This document shows, in pieces, positions 1 through 10,864 of a stretch of DNA of 64,000 nt (position 1 is its first letter; every line of letters starts with the position of its first letter). Location of the stretch: positions 4,914,171-4,978,170 of the forward strand of contig NC_088881.1 in the NCBI RefSeq assembly GCF_032884065.1, read 5' to 3'. The DNA comes from Artemia franciscana (lineage: Eukaryota > Arthropoda > Branchiopoda > Anostraca > Artemiidae). The position numbers were made by a program, and so were the translations under genes. The notes under the pieces were generated by a model, which had not been told where the DNA came from, ran no database searches, and was given only the letters and a program-made list of their open reading frames with translations.

Positions 1-581
1 AGAAACCCAAGCAAAGGGCGATAATTAGCCACATTATTTCGTTGTCCGCCTTTACATAAAACAATTACTCTAAATCGCTTAAGAGAATTGAGAAAAGTCC
101 CGTTTTCAAAATGAAGATTTATAATCTCCGTGAATGGCGAAATAATTGAAGGAAGAATGGACTCAGCTGGCTCAGTTGGAATGCATTCAGGGTCAGATGA
201 CGAAGAACCTTTCAAGCTATTTACAATCCTGGCCACTTTAAAATCAGAAGCAGTATACAACACAATCAATTTGAGGCAAGGCAAACCAAGATAAGATTTG
301 TAATCTGGTTGTGACTGTGAAAACCTAACTGAAGACGCGGTAGTTTTTCAATGTTGGCAAAATATTATGTACACGGTTCTTGAACAGATGGAACACCCTC
401 AACAACTACATCACCAACTGCAAGATTTGGAGGGATAGAAGGAGCTGGAAAAGAACCTTACAGGACAGAATTGATCTCTTGCCGGGTTTTTTGAACATCT
501 TTCTCACAATCCAAGAACCTTTTGGAATAATACAGGAATTTGGCCTTCCGGCACAAGGAGTTAAATTTGTTAAAATTTAAC

Positions 582-1110
582 AAATTTTAGTTGCTGGATA
601 AATAAAAACAAGAGCTAAGAGCTCATATGGCACTTGTGACGGGGCAAGAAGAGCTAAGAGCCAAGTTAAGGGGCCTGTTAAGGCCCCTCCTGCCCCCTGG
701 ATCTGCCCCTGTTCCTATTTGACGAAGCACCCATGCTTCCGATTGGCTTACAAAATATGGATCATTTGTTTTGTCCATTCTAAATCTAAACTTGCCATTT
801 GGTGGGAAAATTTTAGTTGCTGGATAAATAAAAACAAGAGCTAAGAGCTCATATGGCACTTGTGACGGGGCAAGAAGAGCTAAGAGCCAAGCGATCATAT
901 GGTATGAGCTCTAGCAAAATTCTATGAATCAATAGATTGATTTAAAAGGAAAATTAGGGACTTAATGCCGGTCAGGATTTAAAATAAGAGCTCTGAGTCA
1001 TGAATTTCACGTTTCCCCCCCTCTAACTCCCCCCAATTTCACAGGATCTGGTCGGAATTTAAAATTAGAGCTTTAAAGCGCAAGATCCTTCTAAATATGT
1101 CTGCGATGGT
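582..1110 (+). mobile_element. Truncated copy of the tandem-unit (DINE-like) element with 84-bp duplication
   Basis: Contains the element head (ACAAGAGCTAAGAGCTC followed by ATATGGCACTTGTGACG) twice, at 582-665 and 808-891, as exact 84-bp direct repeats. From 892 to about 1,110 degraded body sequence follows (GGTCGGAATTTAAAATTAGA, GATCCTTCTAAATAT), and then the match ends. The 140 bp between the two heads is unrelated and includes a small GGGGCC/GGCCCC inverted repeat. Confidence 0.7.
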
Positions 1111-1239
1111 AGACTCGTAAAAGGAATTAAACTTTGAAAAAAAATCATGTCTTCTCAAATTTTCCATGTCTTCTCAGCTAAATGGAATCTGAGGCGGATC
1201 AATTCAGTCAGAACAAACCTAAGAGAAGCTGAAGCAGAT

Positions 1240-1557
1240 GCTGGAGTATTTCTACACAACGTTTTTTCATGGCTAAAGCTGGAAAGTACAGGAAAATAGT
1301 CTGAAATATCACTCACTACAACAGGATTGCAAACCGAATTAAGAGATGAAACAATATTATCAATTAAACACGCTGACGTATCAGTTAAACGTGTCGAAAA
1401 GGGAACCTTTTTGGGACCACTCATATTTCTAGTTATGATTACCAATATTGATCAGGAATTCTCCCAAAGGTGGAAGTATGTGGATAAGTTGTCGATTAAG
1501 GTCAATTACTGCTCTCTAGCAGTATTTTGGCATAGTCCCGGCTCGGTGTCATCTTAG
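1240..1557 (+). pseudogene. Non-LTR retrotransposon (LINE) reverse transcriptase fragment
   Basis: The stretch VEKGTFLGPLIFLVMITN...QEFSQRWKYVDKLSI matches the conserved LINE RT block that normally reads V-P-Q-G-T-x-L-G-P-L-x-F-L-V-x-I-N-D followed by R-W-K-Y-V-D-D. Here the catalytic Y-V-D-D is Y-V-D-K and PQG has become EKG, so it is dead. Only about 75 codons remain open. Confidence 0.6.
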
Positions 1558-1650
1558 CATATCAATTCTTTAAAGTAAAGTTATGCTTTCAGGAAAAAGA
1601 GCTAGAGGAGAATTTTGAATATGGATAAATAAATAGCTAAAAATACTTAC

Positions 1651-1835
1651 TCGGTAGTCAATACAACCATTACAGTCACAATGCCAACTTGTCGATCCGC
1701 AACGTCCCCATCTTGTACAGCATGGGTAACTCCCATCTGGATCACACTGGGCAACTGTTATATTGTCTGATAAAAGATATAATGTCCGTCCATAAAATCC
1801 ACACTTACGGTCATGTCTCCAGAGTGAATGGTTAT
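1651..1835 (-). CDS. Exon with chitin-binding (hevein-like) cysteine motif
   Basis: 185-nt candidate exon with acceptor TTTTTAG and donor GTAAGT. It starts with 2 nt of a codon and ends in phase 0. After NHSLWRHDRKCG it has AQCDPDGSYPCC, WGRCGSTSWHC and CDCNGCIDYR, giving the spacing C-x8-CC-x5-C-x6-C-x-C-x2-C typical of short chitin/carbohydrate-binding modules of hevein type. In animals such modules are often attached to extracellular or Golgi-lumenal proteins. Neither partner domains nor the gene identity can be read here. Phase fits the 16.5-kb exon as a possible upstream neighbour (1 nt + 2 nt gives Asp). Confidence 0.6.
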
Positions 1836-1899
1836 CTAAAAAGTAAAAAAGAAAACAATGGCGCTTAGAAAACGTGCTTGGCCTACACACCTTCTCCAC

Positions 1900-3175
1900 G
1901 TGGCAAAAGATAAAAGAATATCTTAGCGTTTAAAATCATAATAACTCCTTATTTTGTAAGCATAAAACCAACATAAAACTTCCAGGCGTAAAAAAAATCA
2001 CCATCAATAAATAAATGAAATACAAGACAAACAACAAATTAGAATAAATAACCAATTCAAACTCAAGACGAGTATAAATTCACATGAATAGGGCTGACAA
2101 CTGTTATGCCTCCAATAAAATAGCATAATTTTGTAAGAATCCTGGGGGAGAGGGGAGGTAAATTTGGAGCCAATTTTTCCAAATCAAATGAGAATGACAG
2201 AGGAAACTGCAATTGAGCTTTATAGTAACAAAAGAGACAAAATAGAAAACTAACAGCCACTAAGATTGCTTAGATTAGACAGGCTTATCATAGTTTTGAT
2301 AAAATTTTCGGAAAAACTAATTCTCAACTGAAAAGAGGGGGGAACTGGGGTTTTTTCTAAATAAAATGAGAATGAAAGTGGAAACAGAAAAATAAGCCAC
2401 ATAGTAACAAAACAGACAAAGCTATAATAAAAAAATCTAACCCTTCATTAAGAATGTTTGGATTATGCAGGTTTGTTAAGCATTCCTCAAAACATGCCCT
2501 GTTAGTTTCAGATTCATACACTAAACTGTTCCTAAGATAATATTAAGCCCTTTAGAAAGCCTACAGACAGACGGCGAGTAGTGATTAAGTTCATTTTCAC
2601 TCCCAATAAAATTCCTTGGATGTTTCATTATCACACCCTTACACATAGTTGTAATAGTAGTTACAGTAGTGGTATTGGTGTAACAAGGAGTAGTATTGAT
2701 AGTAATATCGGTAATGCTGGAAGCAGCAGTAGTATTAAGTGTTGCAATGATAAGTAGTTGCAATACAATTTCCTCAATTCCTCAAAAAGTTTTAAAATTG
2801 TCCCTAACTCTCAGTTTAAATTTTCACCGGCTAATAGCTTTCAAATGGTATAGTTAGAGATTTAATACATGCATTTAGAATCCGTGGAAAAAGTTAATAT
2901 TTTTGCCATATTTATAGATATCCTAATTGTGTTTTTGGAATATCGATTAACATTTGGCAGTCTTTCTTTAGTTACATTTTGTAACTGTTCTTTGTAATAA
3001 AAGAGCAAACAATACAATTTTGGAAAAACATGTTTCTAATATAAATATTTTAGGTATTCGTCACATAGTTTCCATTTAAAACCTTTGAGGTCCAAAATGT
3101 TTTCACTTAAATTTCTTCCTTTTCAAGTACCATATTTCATAAACATTCTGAAATGATATACGGAAACTTGAGCAA
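1900..3175. repeat. Intergenic/intron, with a degenerate ~180-bp repeated unit at 2,100-2,480
   Basis: Two related units (about 2,130-2,290 and 2,300-2,475) share GAATGA-x-AG-x-GGAAAC, TAGTAACAAAA and a G-rich patch. A third relative is at 36,890-37,140. Otherwise no coding signal. 2,640-2,760 is a GTA/GTAGTA-rich low-complexity patch. Confidence 0.5.
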
Positions 3176-3177
3176 TA

Positions 3178-3500
3178 GCACATTTAATCACTGTTACTGA
3201 ACGTAAAATTTTAGCAACGGAATTAAAATGAGTAATTGCGATTACTGATGAGTAATTATAGATGAGTAATTATATGAGTATAAATGAGTCAAGTGAGTCA
3301 ATTACTTGAGTAATTGCACATTTAATCACTGTTACTGAACGTAAAATTTTAGCAACGGAATTAAAATGAGTAATTGCGATTACTCATGAGTAATTATAGA
3401 TGAGTAATTATATGAGTATAAATGAGTCAAGTGAGTCAATTACTTGAGTAATTGAACATTTAATCACTGTTACTGACCGTAAAATGTTACCGCAACGGAA
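3178..3500. repeat. 138-bp tandem repeat, about 2.3 copies
   Basis: The phrase CATTTAATCACTGTTACTGA recurs at about 3,180, 3,318 and 3,456. Each full unit carries several TGAGTAATT / AATTACT motifs, making it internally semi-palindromic. Confidence 0.85.
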
Positions 3501-4065
3501 TTAAAATGAACAATTTTTTCCAAATAGAAGAGATTGAAATTTGGGTAATATCGGGGCAAGCGTATTCTATAAATTTCAGAAGAATAATCTTATCACATCA
3601 TTACTTCATGACTGAGGAAGGAGTATCTCGGTATGTTGGTGATAAAAAAAATTCTAAAAGTTAGCCCCTCCACAAAAAGTACTTCCCAGAAAACAGGCCC
3701 CGTCGAAAATACCCCCCTCCTCTCTCTACAAAAGAAAACAACAAACTGTAAAAGAAACTTTAAAACGTTTCATAACGGTCCAATTATTTTCTACTTGCTA
3801 ATGCTTTCCGAGAAAGCAGTTATTTCTGGTTTAAGCAGTTATTATGACAGTAAAGAGCAACAATAAACCCCAAAATAAGCAGAGTTTATTCCATAGAGGA
3901 GAGGAGCTGCCCTTTCTTCATCCACCCCATCTCCTCATGGTTGCAGAAACTTTGGAGGGTGCTCATTACATCAAAAACCAAGATTTCTAGCCCTTTTTTA
4001 TAAGTTGAAAGGGATTGTAGACTAGCTAATCTTTTCATTAAACAGGTAACAAAATAAAAGCAAAC

Positions 4066-4970
4066 TATATCATATAGATTGTCAAAAGGGTGGCAAGGCA
4101 ATATCACAATAACAGCTTACATTATAAAGTTAGACCTTTCTGGGCAAGTTTTGGCAAAATTTTGAAATAGCCAGAAGAAACTATTTGTATACTTTTTATA
4201 ATGCCTCTACGTTTACTGTAGCTAATGCAATTAAGAGCATTAAGATGAAACTTTTAGGGAACATTTAGGAGAAGTTTCAGTTAAAAGAAAAAAATTATAT
4301 GCATGGAAACATCAAAAGGGCATATAGGCAATATCATAGGCAGTACTGCTCAATCACAGCTAGTAATATGATTGATATTTTATAGGAGCTTATTGGATCA
4401 GAAATTAAAAGTTCTAGTGCACATTTTAAGAGTAAAAAGGTATTGGAGGACAATCAGCTCTCTCGTTTAGCCCATAATTTTCCAAACACTTTCAATCAAA
4501 ATTTTAAGACAGGCATTTTGACAACTTAGCTGAACAGTCTACTATACATATATCTCTAGGGTTATTGAATAGGACAACCTCCTAATGTTATACAATTTAC
4601 CCATTATGCTTAAAAACTAAATATTGCGTTAAAATTAAATCAAAACACAATTTTTTTAAGCTAGTTGCCAATAAGACATCTCAGCAATATCCCAAGAACG
4701 ACTGAGGGTATTAAGTTCAATTTTTTGGGGCTACTTCTATTACTACTTTTGCTCATTAAATTTGATTAAATCAAAAGAGTGTAAGTTTATCCATGTTGTC
4801 AAGGAGCATAGGTAGAATTGTTTGGGGATGTTATTGAGTTTTATTTTCAGATCAACAAGAGGAGTTATAAAACTAACTTAAGGGTGAATCCTGCTAAAAA
4901 AATTTGAAAAAGTTTTGTGGTAGATATAAGCTAAAAATGTGACACATTTTTTTGTGCAATGCTTTGTTCA
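4066..4970. repeat. 0.9-kb direct duplication, copy 1
   Basis: Collinear with 6,156-7,060 (offset 2,090 bp), from ATAGATTGTCAAAA to GTGCAATGCTTTGTTCA. Small substitutions and indels throughout. No gene in it. Confidence 0.85.
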
Positions 4971-4984
4971 ATATGCAATTCAAA

Positions 4985-5960
4985 ATAATACCCCTTAAGG
5001 GGTATTGGCATGAAAATTAAAATTTCAAAAAGGTCAAGAGCGCTAGAACTCACGACTTTCAAACACATGTGCCCAATCTGATTCGAAATTTATGTAGCCA
5101 CTCATTCCATATAAATTTTATATGTCCCGGGGCATAACTTACAACCCTTGTTCCTGGACTTTGGGGGTTGTGTCAACCCTGAAGGCATTGTTGCAAGCTC
5201 CTTATGGAAATTACACAATTCCGATTCGATGCGTTTGGGGAAAATAGGCTGTCTGAGAGCAGGGAGTGGGGCTAGTCACCCTCCTTCACTTTTGATTAAA
5301 AAAATAGAACTTTAAATTTTCAATCAATTTAGGCTTCCTTAAAGTTTACACAGCCATCCCATCCATAACAACCTTGAATGCCCTGAAGCATATATTACAA
5401 CCCTTTCCCCCAGACTCTAGAGAATTTTGTCAACCCCAAAGGCCCTGTTATGTGATCTTTGGACTGTTTTTGAACAAACAACTATTTCAAAATTCCCATT
5501 GGATGTATTTTGTGGAAAAAAAACTTAAGGGAGGAAGCTACCTTCGGATCAATTTGACTCCTAAAAAGGGCACTTGAGTCTCTGAGTTCCAATCTAATGA
5601 GCCCTCTTTCCTAAGCTCATACGACCCTCCTTTTTATAAGAGCCTTATATGCCGTTGGGGCAAGACTTACAGCCCTTCCCCTCATGACTGTGGGTGGAAG
5701 TTGCCATTCTCATATATATTTACTGGACCTTTCGACTACCCTTAATAAAATGACTATCTCAGAATTTTGATTGGAAGTGTTTGGAAAATGATTGGCGTTG
5801 GGGGAGGGATGGCTGCTCTCCGATCACTCCCGAAATCTAAAAATGGGACTAGAGCTTTCAATTTTTATTTCCAACCGAATGAGCCCATTTCACAGTTTCT
5901 ACTAAAATTCCTTGTTTACAGAGTTCCCTAGTCTAAAAACCAAAAAATAAAAATACATTT
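4985..5960. repeat. Array of ~265-bp repeat units between the duplication copies
   Basis: Three degraded tandem units, landmarks ACTTACAACCC / ATTACAACCCTTT / ACTTACAGCCC at about 5,131, 5,391 and 5,665, each followed by GTC(A)ACCC...GCA and a TTTGGGGAAAA motif. Relatives occur at 7,500-7,780 and 55,860-56,190. Confidence 0.6.
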
Positions 5961-6155
5961 TGCCCTGATCGCTCTTTGCTGTGGCAGCGCTATTGCCCTA
6001 TCTATGGTGCTGGCGAAACTTATCTATGCTACGTTTATAATGATCTTATTAATTCGAATCGTTTTAATTTTTGTTCACCAAATCATATTTCAAAACCTAA
6101 TAGGATTTCTGATAATAGTAAAAGTTTGTTTTTATTTTGCATATCATGTATATCA

Positions 6156-7060
6156 AGTATATCATGTAGATTGTCAAAAATGTCGCAAAGCGATATCACA
6201 ATAACAGCTTACATTATAAAGGTAGACCTTTCTGGGCAAGTTGTGGCGAACTTTTGAAATAGCCAAAAGACGCTATTTGTATAATTTTAATATTGCCTTT
6301 ATGTTTACTGTAACTAATGCAATTAAGAGCAATAAGATGAAACTTTTAGGGAATGTTTAGGTGAAGTTTCAGTTAAACAAAAAAATCATGTGCATGCAGG
6401 TATTAAAAGGGCACATAAGCTATATCATAGGCAGTATTGCTCTATTATAGCTAGTAATATCATTGATATTTTATAGGAGCTAATTGGATCAGGAATTAAA
6501 AGTTCTAGTGCACATTTTAAGAGTCAAAAGTAATTGGAGGACAATCAGCTCTCCTGTTTAGCCCATAATTTTCCAAACACTTTCAATCAAAATTTTAAGA
6601 CAGGCATTTTGTTCAACTTAACTGAACAGTCTATTATACATATATCTCTAGGGTTATTGGGCAGGTAAACCCCCTAAAGCTATGCAATTTACCCATTATG
6701 CTTAAAAACTAAATATTGTTTTAAAATTAAATCAAAACACATTATTTTTATGCTAGTTGCCAATAAGACATCTCAGCAATATCCCCAGAACGACTGAGGG
6801 CATTAGGTTCAATTTTTGGGGGCTACTTCTATTACTGCATTTGCTCATTAAATTTGTTTAGATCAAAAGAGTGTATGTGTATCCAGGTTGTCAAAGAGCA
6901 TAGATAAAAATTTTCAAGAATGTTATTAAGTTTTATATTCAGATGAACTAGAGGAGGTATAAAACTAACTTAATGAATGCTGTTAAGAAATTTTGAAAAA
7001 GTTTTGTGGTAGATAAAAGCTTAAAAATGTGACACGTTTTTTTGTGCAATGCTTTGTTCA
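6156..7060. repeat. 0.9-kb direct duplication, copy 2
   Basis: Second copy of 4,066-4,970. After both copies the sequence diverges abruptly at GCTTTGTTCA. No coding content recognised. Confidence 0.85.
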
Positions 7061-7069
7061 TAGAATTTG

Positions 7070-7790
7070 GTGATTCAAAACAGTTCGTGGTAATAAACTT
7101 TAAGCAAGCAGTGGTGTGGGCTAGCAGTAACCGAAACTCTAAAGAAAAAAGAACAATGGTAAACTTTAATCAAGTTTAATGTTAACGAAAAAAAGCTCCG
7201 AGCCTGAGAAAAATTGCCGGATTTTTTAAAAGGCAAAAGAATACCCCTCAAGGGAGTAGTGACATGAAAATTACACTGTCCAATTTGGCAGATCAGAGAG
7301 CAGTATTGTAGAGGTTTCAGTCTCATATCTACAAAAATTTGGAATTTCGCATTTTTTTTTTTCGAGGAGGAAGCTCACGGATACGTTTTTTTTATTATTT
7401 CGGGGTTTATATTACCAAACGGAACCCCCTGCTCCCCCTCCTCCTCACCACGAAAAAGTCCCCCTGAAAACATCTGTACAATTCTCAATAATCATTACTA
7501 TATGTAAACAATGGTCAAAGTTCGTAACTTGCAGCCCCTCCCCTGGGGACTGTAGGGGATTAAGTCGTCTCAAAAGACAATTATTATGTTTTTCGACTAT
7601 GCTGAGCAAAATGACTATTTCAAAATTTTGATCCGGTGACTTTGGGAAGAAAATGATTGTGGGAGAGGGCCTTTTTATTTTGTCACATAAAAAGCGCACT
7701 AGAACTTGTAATTTACGTTAGAATGAGCCCTCTCGCGACATTCTAGGACCATTGGGTTGATACGATCATCTCTGGAAAAAAAACTAGACC
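7070..7790. repeat. Dispersed repeat related to the 28-kb TIR element
   Basis: The start AACAGTTCGTGGTAA and later GAGCCTGAGAAAAATTGCC, GTAGAGGTTTCAGTCTCATA match the element at 27,990-28,686. The 3' part (7,695-7,790; GAGCCCTCTCGCGACATTCT) matches the reverse strand of 28,370-28,470, so the copies are rearranged relative to each other. Confidence 0.65.
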
Positions 7791-7812
7791 TACGTTGCCC
7801 AGGCAACGTCAA

Positions 7813-8346
7813 GTGTTGCGAGAGCAACACTTTGGTTTTGTTTCTTCGCCATCGATCAGTAATCACATGATCAAAGGCTATTCCTCAGCGTTAAAAAAAC
7901 AACAACAAAATACTATCGAAAGAAGGGACTAAGCTGACTTTGCAGCCAGTTGAACTTTATCCTTTTCAATCGTAGACATCGTGACGGATGAAAACTCGGA
8001 ACAATATCTTCTATAATCTAGTTGGTATTATAAAGCTATCCCTAACTTTTCAGGATCAAAATACCACAGATGACATTCTATTAATTATTCTGAAACTATC
8101 TCATTGTTTGTGCTTGTTTCTTCACTATCTGTTAAATGAGGAAATTGTCAGCCTATCGAAGTTTTTAAAATTGTATGTTCAAACAAGAACGCAATCAGTT
8201 ATCACCTGACCAAAGGCTATTCCTCAGCGTTGAAAAAACAACAACTACAAAATAAAATCGAAAGAAGGGACTAAATTGACTTTGCAGCCAGTTGAAGTTT
8301 GTCCTTTTCAATCGTAGACATCTTGACGGATGAAAACTTGGAACAA
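7813..8346. repeat. Repeat family R (host of Helitron A), two partial units
   Basis: Unit landmarks: GTTGCGAGAGCAACACTTTG, GATCAAAGGCTATTCCTCAG, GACTTTGCAGCCAGTTGAA and GACGGATGAAAAC. The first unit (7,813 on) continues past GGAACAA into TATCTTCTATAATCTAG without interruption. The second (8,205-8,346) is cut at GGAACAA by the Helitron and resumes at 10,227. Also present at 18,130-18,369 and, weakly, 10,390-10,460 and 62,925-62,965. Confidence 0.75.
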
Positions 8347-8439
8347 TCTATATATATAAAAATAAGTTGTCTGTGTGTGGATCTGTGGATCAGGTGACGT
8401 CATGTTTGTTCGCATATGACGTCTGAATTATTTCACACT

Positions 8440-9230
8440 AATACAAAAGAAGAAAAAAACTAAAAAAGGTAAAAACTACAAAAAAAAACTACAAAGAAAA
8501 AAAAACTAAAAAAGCTAAAAAACTAAAAAAAAACTAAAAAAAAGGTAAAGATCTAATAACTAAAAAAAAACTGAAAAAAATAAAAAAAAGGCAAAAACTA
8601 CAAAAAAAATAAAAACTAATAAAAAAACTAAAAAAGCTAAAAAACTAAAAAAACTAAAAAAAACTAAAAAAAGGTAAAAAACTAAAAAAAACTAAAAACT
8701 AAAAAAGAAAAAAAATAAAAAAAAGGAAAAAACTGAAAAATAAAAGAGAAAAAGAAAACTAAAAAAATATGAATAAATATATATAAAAATAAGTTGTTTG
8801 TGGGTTATGTCTGTCTGTCTGTCTGTCGAGTGACGTCGTGTTTGTCCGCATATGACGTCTGAATTATTTCACACTAATACAAAAGAAGAAAAAAAACTAA
8901 AAAAGGTAAAAACTACAAAAAAAACTAAAAAGAAAAAAAACTAAAAAAGCTAAAAAACTAAAAAAAACTAAAAAAAAAGGTAAAAAACGAAAAACTAAAA
9001 AAAACTGAAAAAACTAAAAAAAGGCAAAAACTAAAAAAAAACTAAAAACTAATAAAAAAAACTAAAAAAGCTAAAAAACTAAAAAAACTAAAAAAACTAA
9101 AAAAAAGGTAAAAAACAAAAAAAAACTAAAAACTAAAAAAGAAAAAACTAAAAAAAAGGAAAAAACTGAAAAATAAGAGAAAAAGAAAACTAAAAAAATA
9201 TTAATAAATATAAAAAATATAAATATAAAT
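8440..9230. repeat. A-rich CTAAAAAA low-complexity blocks within Helitron A
   Basis: Long runs of AAAAACTAAAAAAGG-type sequence in two parallel blocks (8,440-8,760 and 8,885-9,230). They are duplicated together with the Helitron 5' motif TTTGTCCGCATATGACGTCT, with an offset of about 435 bp. Confidence 0.85.
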
Positions 9231-9264
9231 ATAATACAAATTAGCAATCAACAAAGCACCAAGA

Positions 9265-9785
9265 CACAAATGACGACCGGGACACAGGGAGTATAAATGA
9301 CGACCAGGACATAAGTAAAAAAAAAAACTAAAAAAACTAAAAAAATGGTAAAAACTACAAAAAAACTAAAAACTAATAAAAAAACTAAAAAATCTAAAAA
9401 TCTAAATAAACTAAAAAAGAAAAAAAAGAAAAAAGGAAAAAAATAAAGGAGAAAAACAAAACTAAAAAACGAATGTATATACAGACCGGGACACCGGGAT
9501 ACAAATGACGACCGGGACACAGGGAATATAAATGACGACCGGGACACAGGGAAACAACTACAATGGGGACGCCGGGGGGCACAGGGGGATATAAATGACG
9601 ACCGGGACACCGGGACACAAGGAATATAAATGACGCCCGGGACACTCAAAGAGAAATCACAGACTGGAACACCGGGACACAAATGACGACCGGGACACAG
9701 GGAATATAAATGACGACCGGGACACAGGGACATAACTACAAAGGGGACGCCGGGGTGCACAGGGGGATATATAAATGACGATGGC
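9265..9785. repeat. GACGACCGGGACACAGGG tandem repeats in Helitron A
   Basis: Imperfect ~37-bp units of TATAAATGACGACCGGGACA. The same array is in Helitron B at 18,480-19,150. The long reverse-strand ORF through it is a by-product of the repeat, not a gene. Confidence 0.9.
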
Positions 9786-9800
9786 GACTCAGGGAATGGT

Positions 9801-9994
9801 CGATTAGCAATCACCATCAACAAAGCTCAAGGGCAATCATTAGAATCATGAGGTATAGATCTGAATACGGATTGTTTTCCCATGGACCATTATATGTTGC
9901 ATGTTCAAGAGTCGGTAAACCTGACAATCTATTTATATGCACAGACAATGGGACAGCAAAGAATGTTGTATATTCGCAAGTTTTACGTAGTTAA
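9801..9994 (+). pseudogene. Helitron Pif1-like helicase C-terminal remnant (A)
   Basis: Encodes RLAITINKAQGQSLES then, after a TGA at 9,849-9,851, GIDLNTDCF. After a frame change at the CCC near 9,872 it continues as [20 protein letters not shown] and [13 protein letters not shown]-stop. In this copy one base change turns part of the LYVAC segment into LYVAC-like LH codons. These are the last two helicase motifs (K-A-Q-G-Q and V-A-C-S-R-V) of the Rep/Hel protein. The stop and the frameshift make it non-coding. Confidence 0.85.
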
Positions 9995-9995
9995 A

Positions 9996-9998
<3 letters not shown>

Positions 9999-10086
<88 letters not shown>
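9999..10086. repeat. (AT)n microsatellite
   Basis: About 44 AT units directly after the helicase-remnant stop codon. The homologous position in Helitron B is also an (AT)n tract. Confidence 0.98.
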
Positions 10087-10088
<2 letters not shown>

Positions 10089-10158
10089 ATATTCACAGGT
10101 GGGACATAGGGACACAACTACAATGGCGCGTAACGACTTACGCGCGCGGGGGGGCTTG

Positions 10159-10226
10159 GGGGGGGGCGCGAAGCGCCCCCACCAACTAGGTGTTGGGGTG
10201 GCGCGAAGCGCCACCCCAACAGCTAG
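10159..10226 (+). terminator. Two stacked Helitron 3' termini (hairpin + CTAG)
   Basis: First: a G-rich hairpin (GGGGGCGC-GAA-GCGCCCCC) ending at 10,180, followed by ACCAACTAG (ends 10,189). Second: GGGGTGGCGC-GAA-GCGCCACCCC at 10,195-10,217, followed by AACAGCTAG (ends 10,226). Either could end rolling-circle transfer; the empty-site comparison shows that the outer one was used here. Confidence 0.85.
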
Positions 10227-10860
10227 TATCTTATATAATCTAGTTGATATTATAAAGCTATCCGTAACTTTTCAGTATTAAAATACCATAGGTGACACTA
10301 ATTATTACGAAACTACCTCATTGTTTTACGTTATCGTTTGTACCCGTTACGTAAACATTTAATTCTTTCAGATTTAAAAGATCGAATACAATGTGCACCA
10401 ATTTGCACAAATTGTGTTGCGAGAGCAACAGTTTGGTTTTGTACCGTATTTTTTTTTTCTTTGCCGTCGATCTCAGCTTATTCCTGGAAACTGGTAAGGG
10501 TCCAACCTGTGCAGTTTTTACGGAAAGTGTGGACCTCAGGCCGGATTGATGAATATGACATTATATTTTGGAAAGCTCCGCAAAACTCTTGCCTGGGGCT
10601 ACAAAGGATGGTTTTTGCTTGTCCGAGAGCCGGAGCCTATGGTGTGTAAAGTGAAGTGGAGTTATATAGCCTATGTCAGAAAGGATTATCTGAAGTTGTG
10701 CAGCCAATCTTTCGTTTCATCAAACCATGTTTCTCCTTTCGAGCGGAAAGCTCCGTTCTAGCAGGCAAGCAGGCAGGCACCACTTTCATATTAAAGATGG
10801 ACTAAAATCTATAAGTATTATATATATGCGATAGTTACCCGGCCCCACAGCCAATATATC
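10227..10860. repeat. Continuation of repeat R, then unassigned
   Basis: 10,227-10,330 matches 8,004-8,110 (TATAATCTAGTTG, ATTATAAAGCTATCC). 10,400-10,440 carries another GTTGCGAGAGCAACA head. 10,460-10,860 contains short open frames (up to about 100 codons) with no family resemblance. Confidence 0.5.
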
Positions 10861-10864
10861 TTCT

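Larger units (their letters stand above)
8347..10226 (+). mobile_element. Non-autonomous Helitron A, complete ends
   Basis: The 5' end is TCTATATATATAAAAATAAG followed by TTGTCTGTGTG, the classic arthropod Helitron start with TC. The 3' end is a perfect 10-bp hairpin (GGGGTGGCGC-GAA-GCGCCACCCC) followed by AACAGCTAG, i.e. the CTRR terminus. It lies between A and T (GGAACAA|TATCTT), and an unoccupied copy of the same site exists at about 8,001-8,008. Inside: a duplicated 5' region (8,347 and 8,783), A-rich CTAAAAAA tracts, GACGACCGGGACAC tandem repeats, a dead helicase tail and an (AT)n tract. It encodes no functional protein. Confidence 0.9.

Noticed and set aside
4985-7060. An LTR retrotransposon between the 0.9-kb direct repeats
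   Set aside because: No TG...CA ends, primer-binding site, polypurine tract or gag/pol similarity seen.
9248-9823. 191-codon reverse ORF full of CPGRHLYSLCPGRHLCPG-type repeats
   Set aside because: It is the complement of Helitron tandem repeats (GACGACCGGGACAC). The same pseudo-protein occurs at 18,769-19,188 with shifted frames, so it is not a gene.
9882-10214. Poly-(YI) ORFs on both strands
   Set aside because: Translation of the (AT)n microsatellite.
10338-10761. 103- and 71-codon ORFs after Helitron A
   Set aside because: The first includes part of the dispersed R repeat (TTGCGAGAGCAACA) and the two overlap in different frames. No protein signature.
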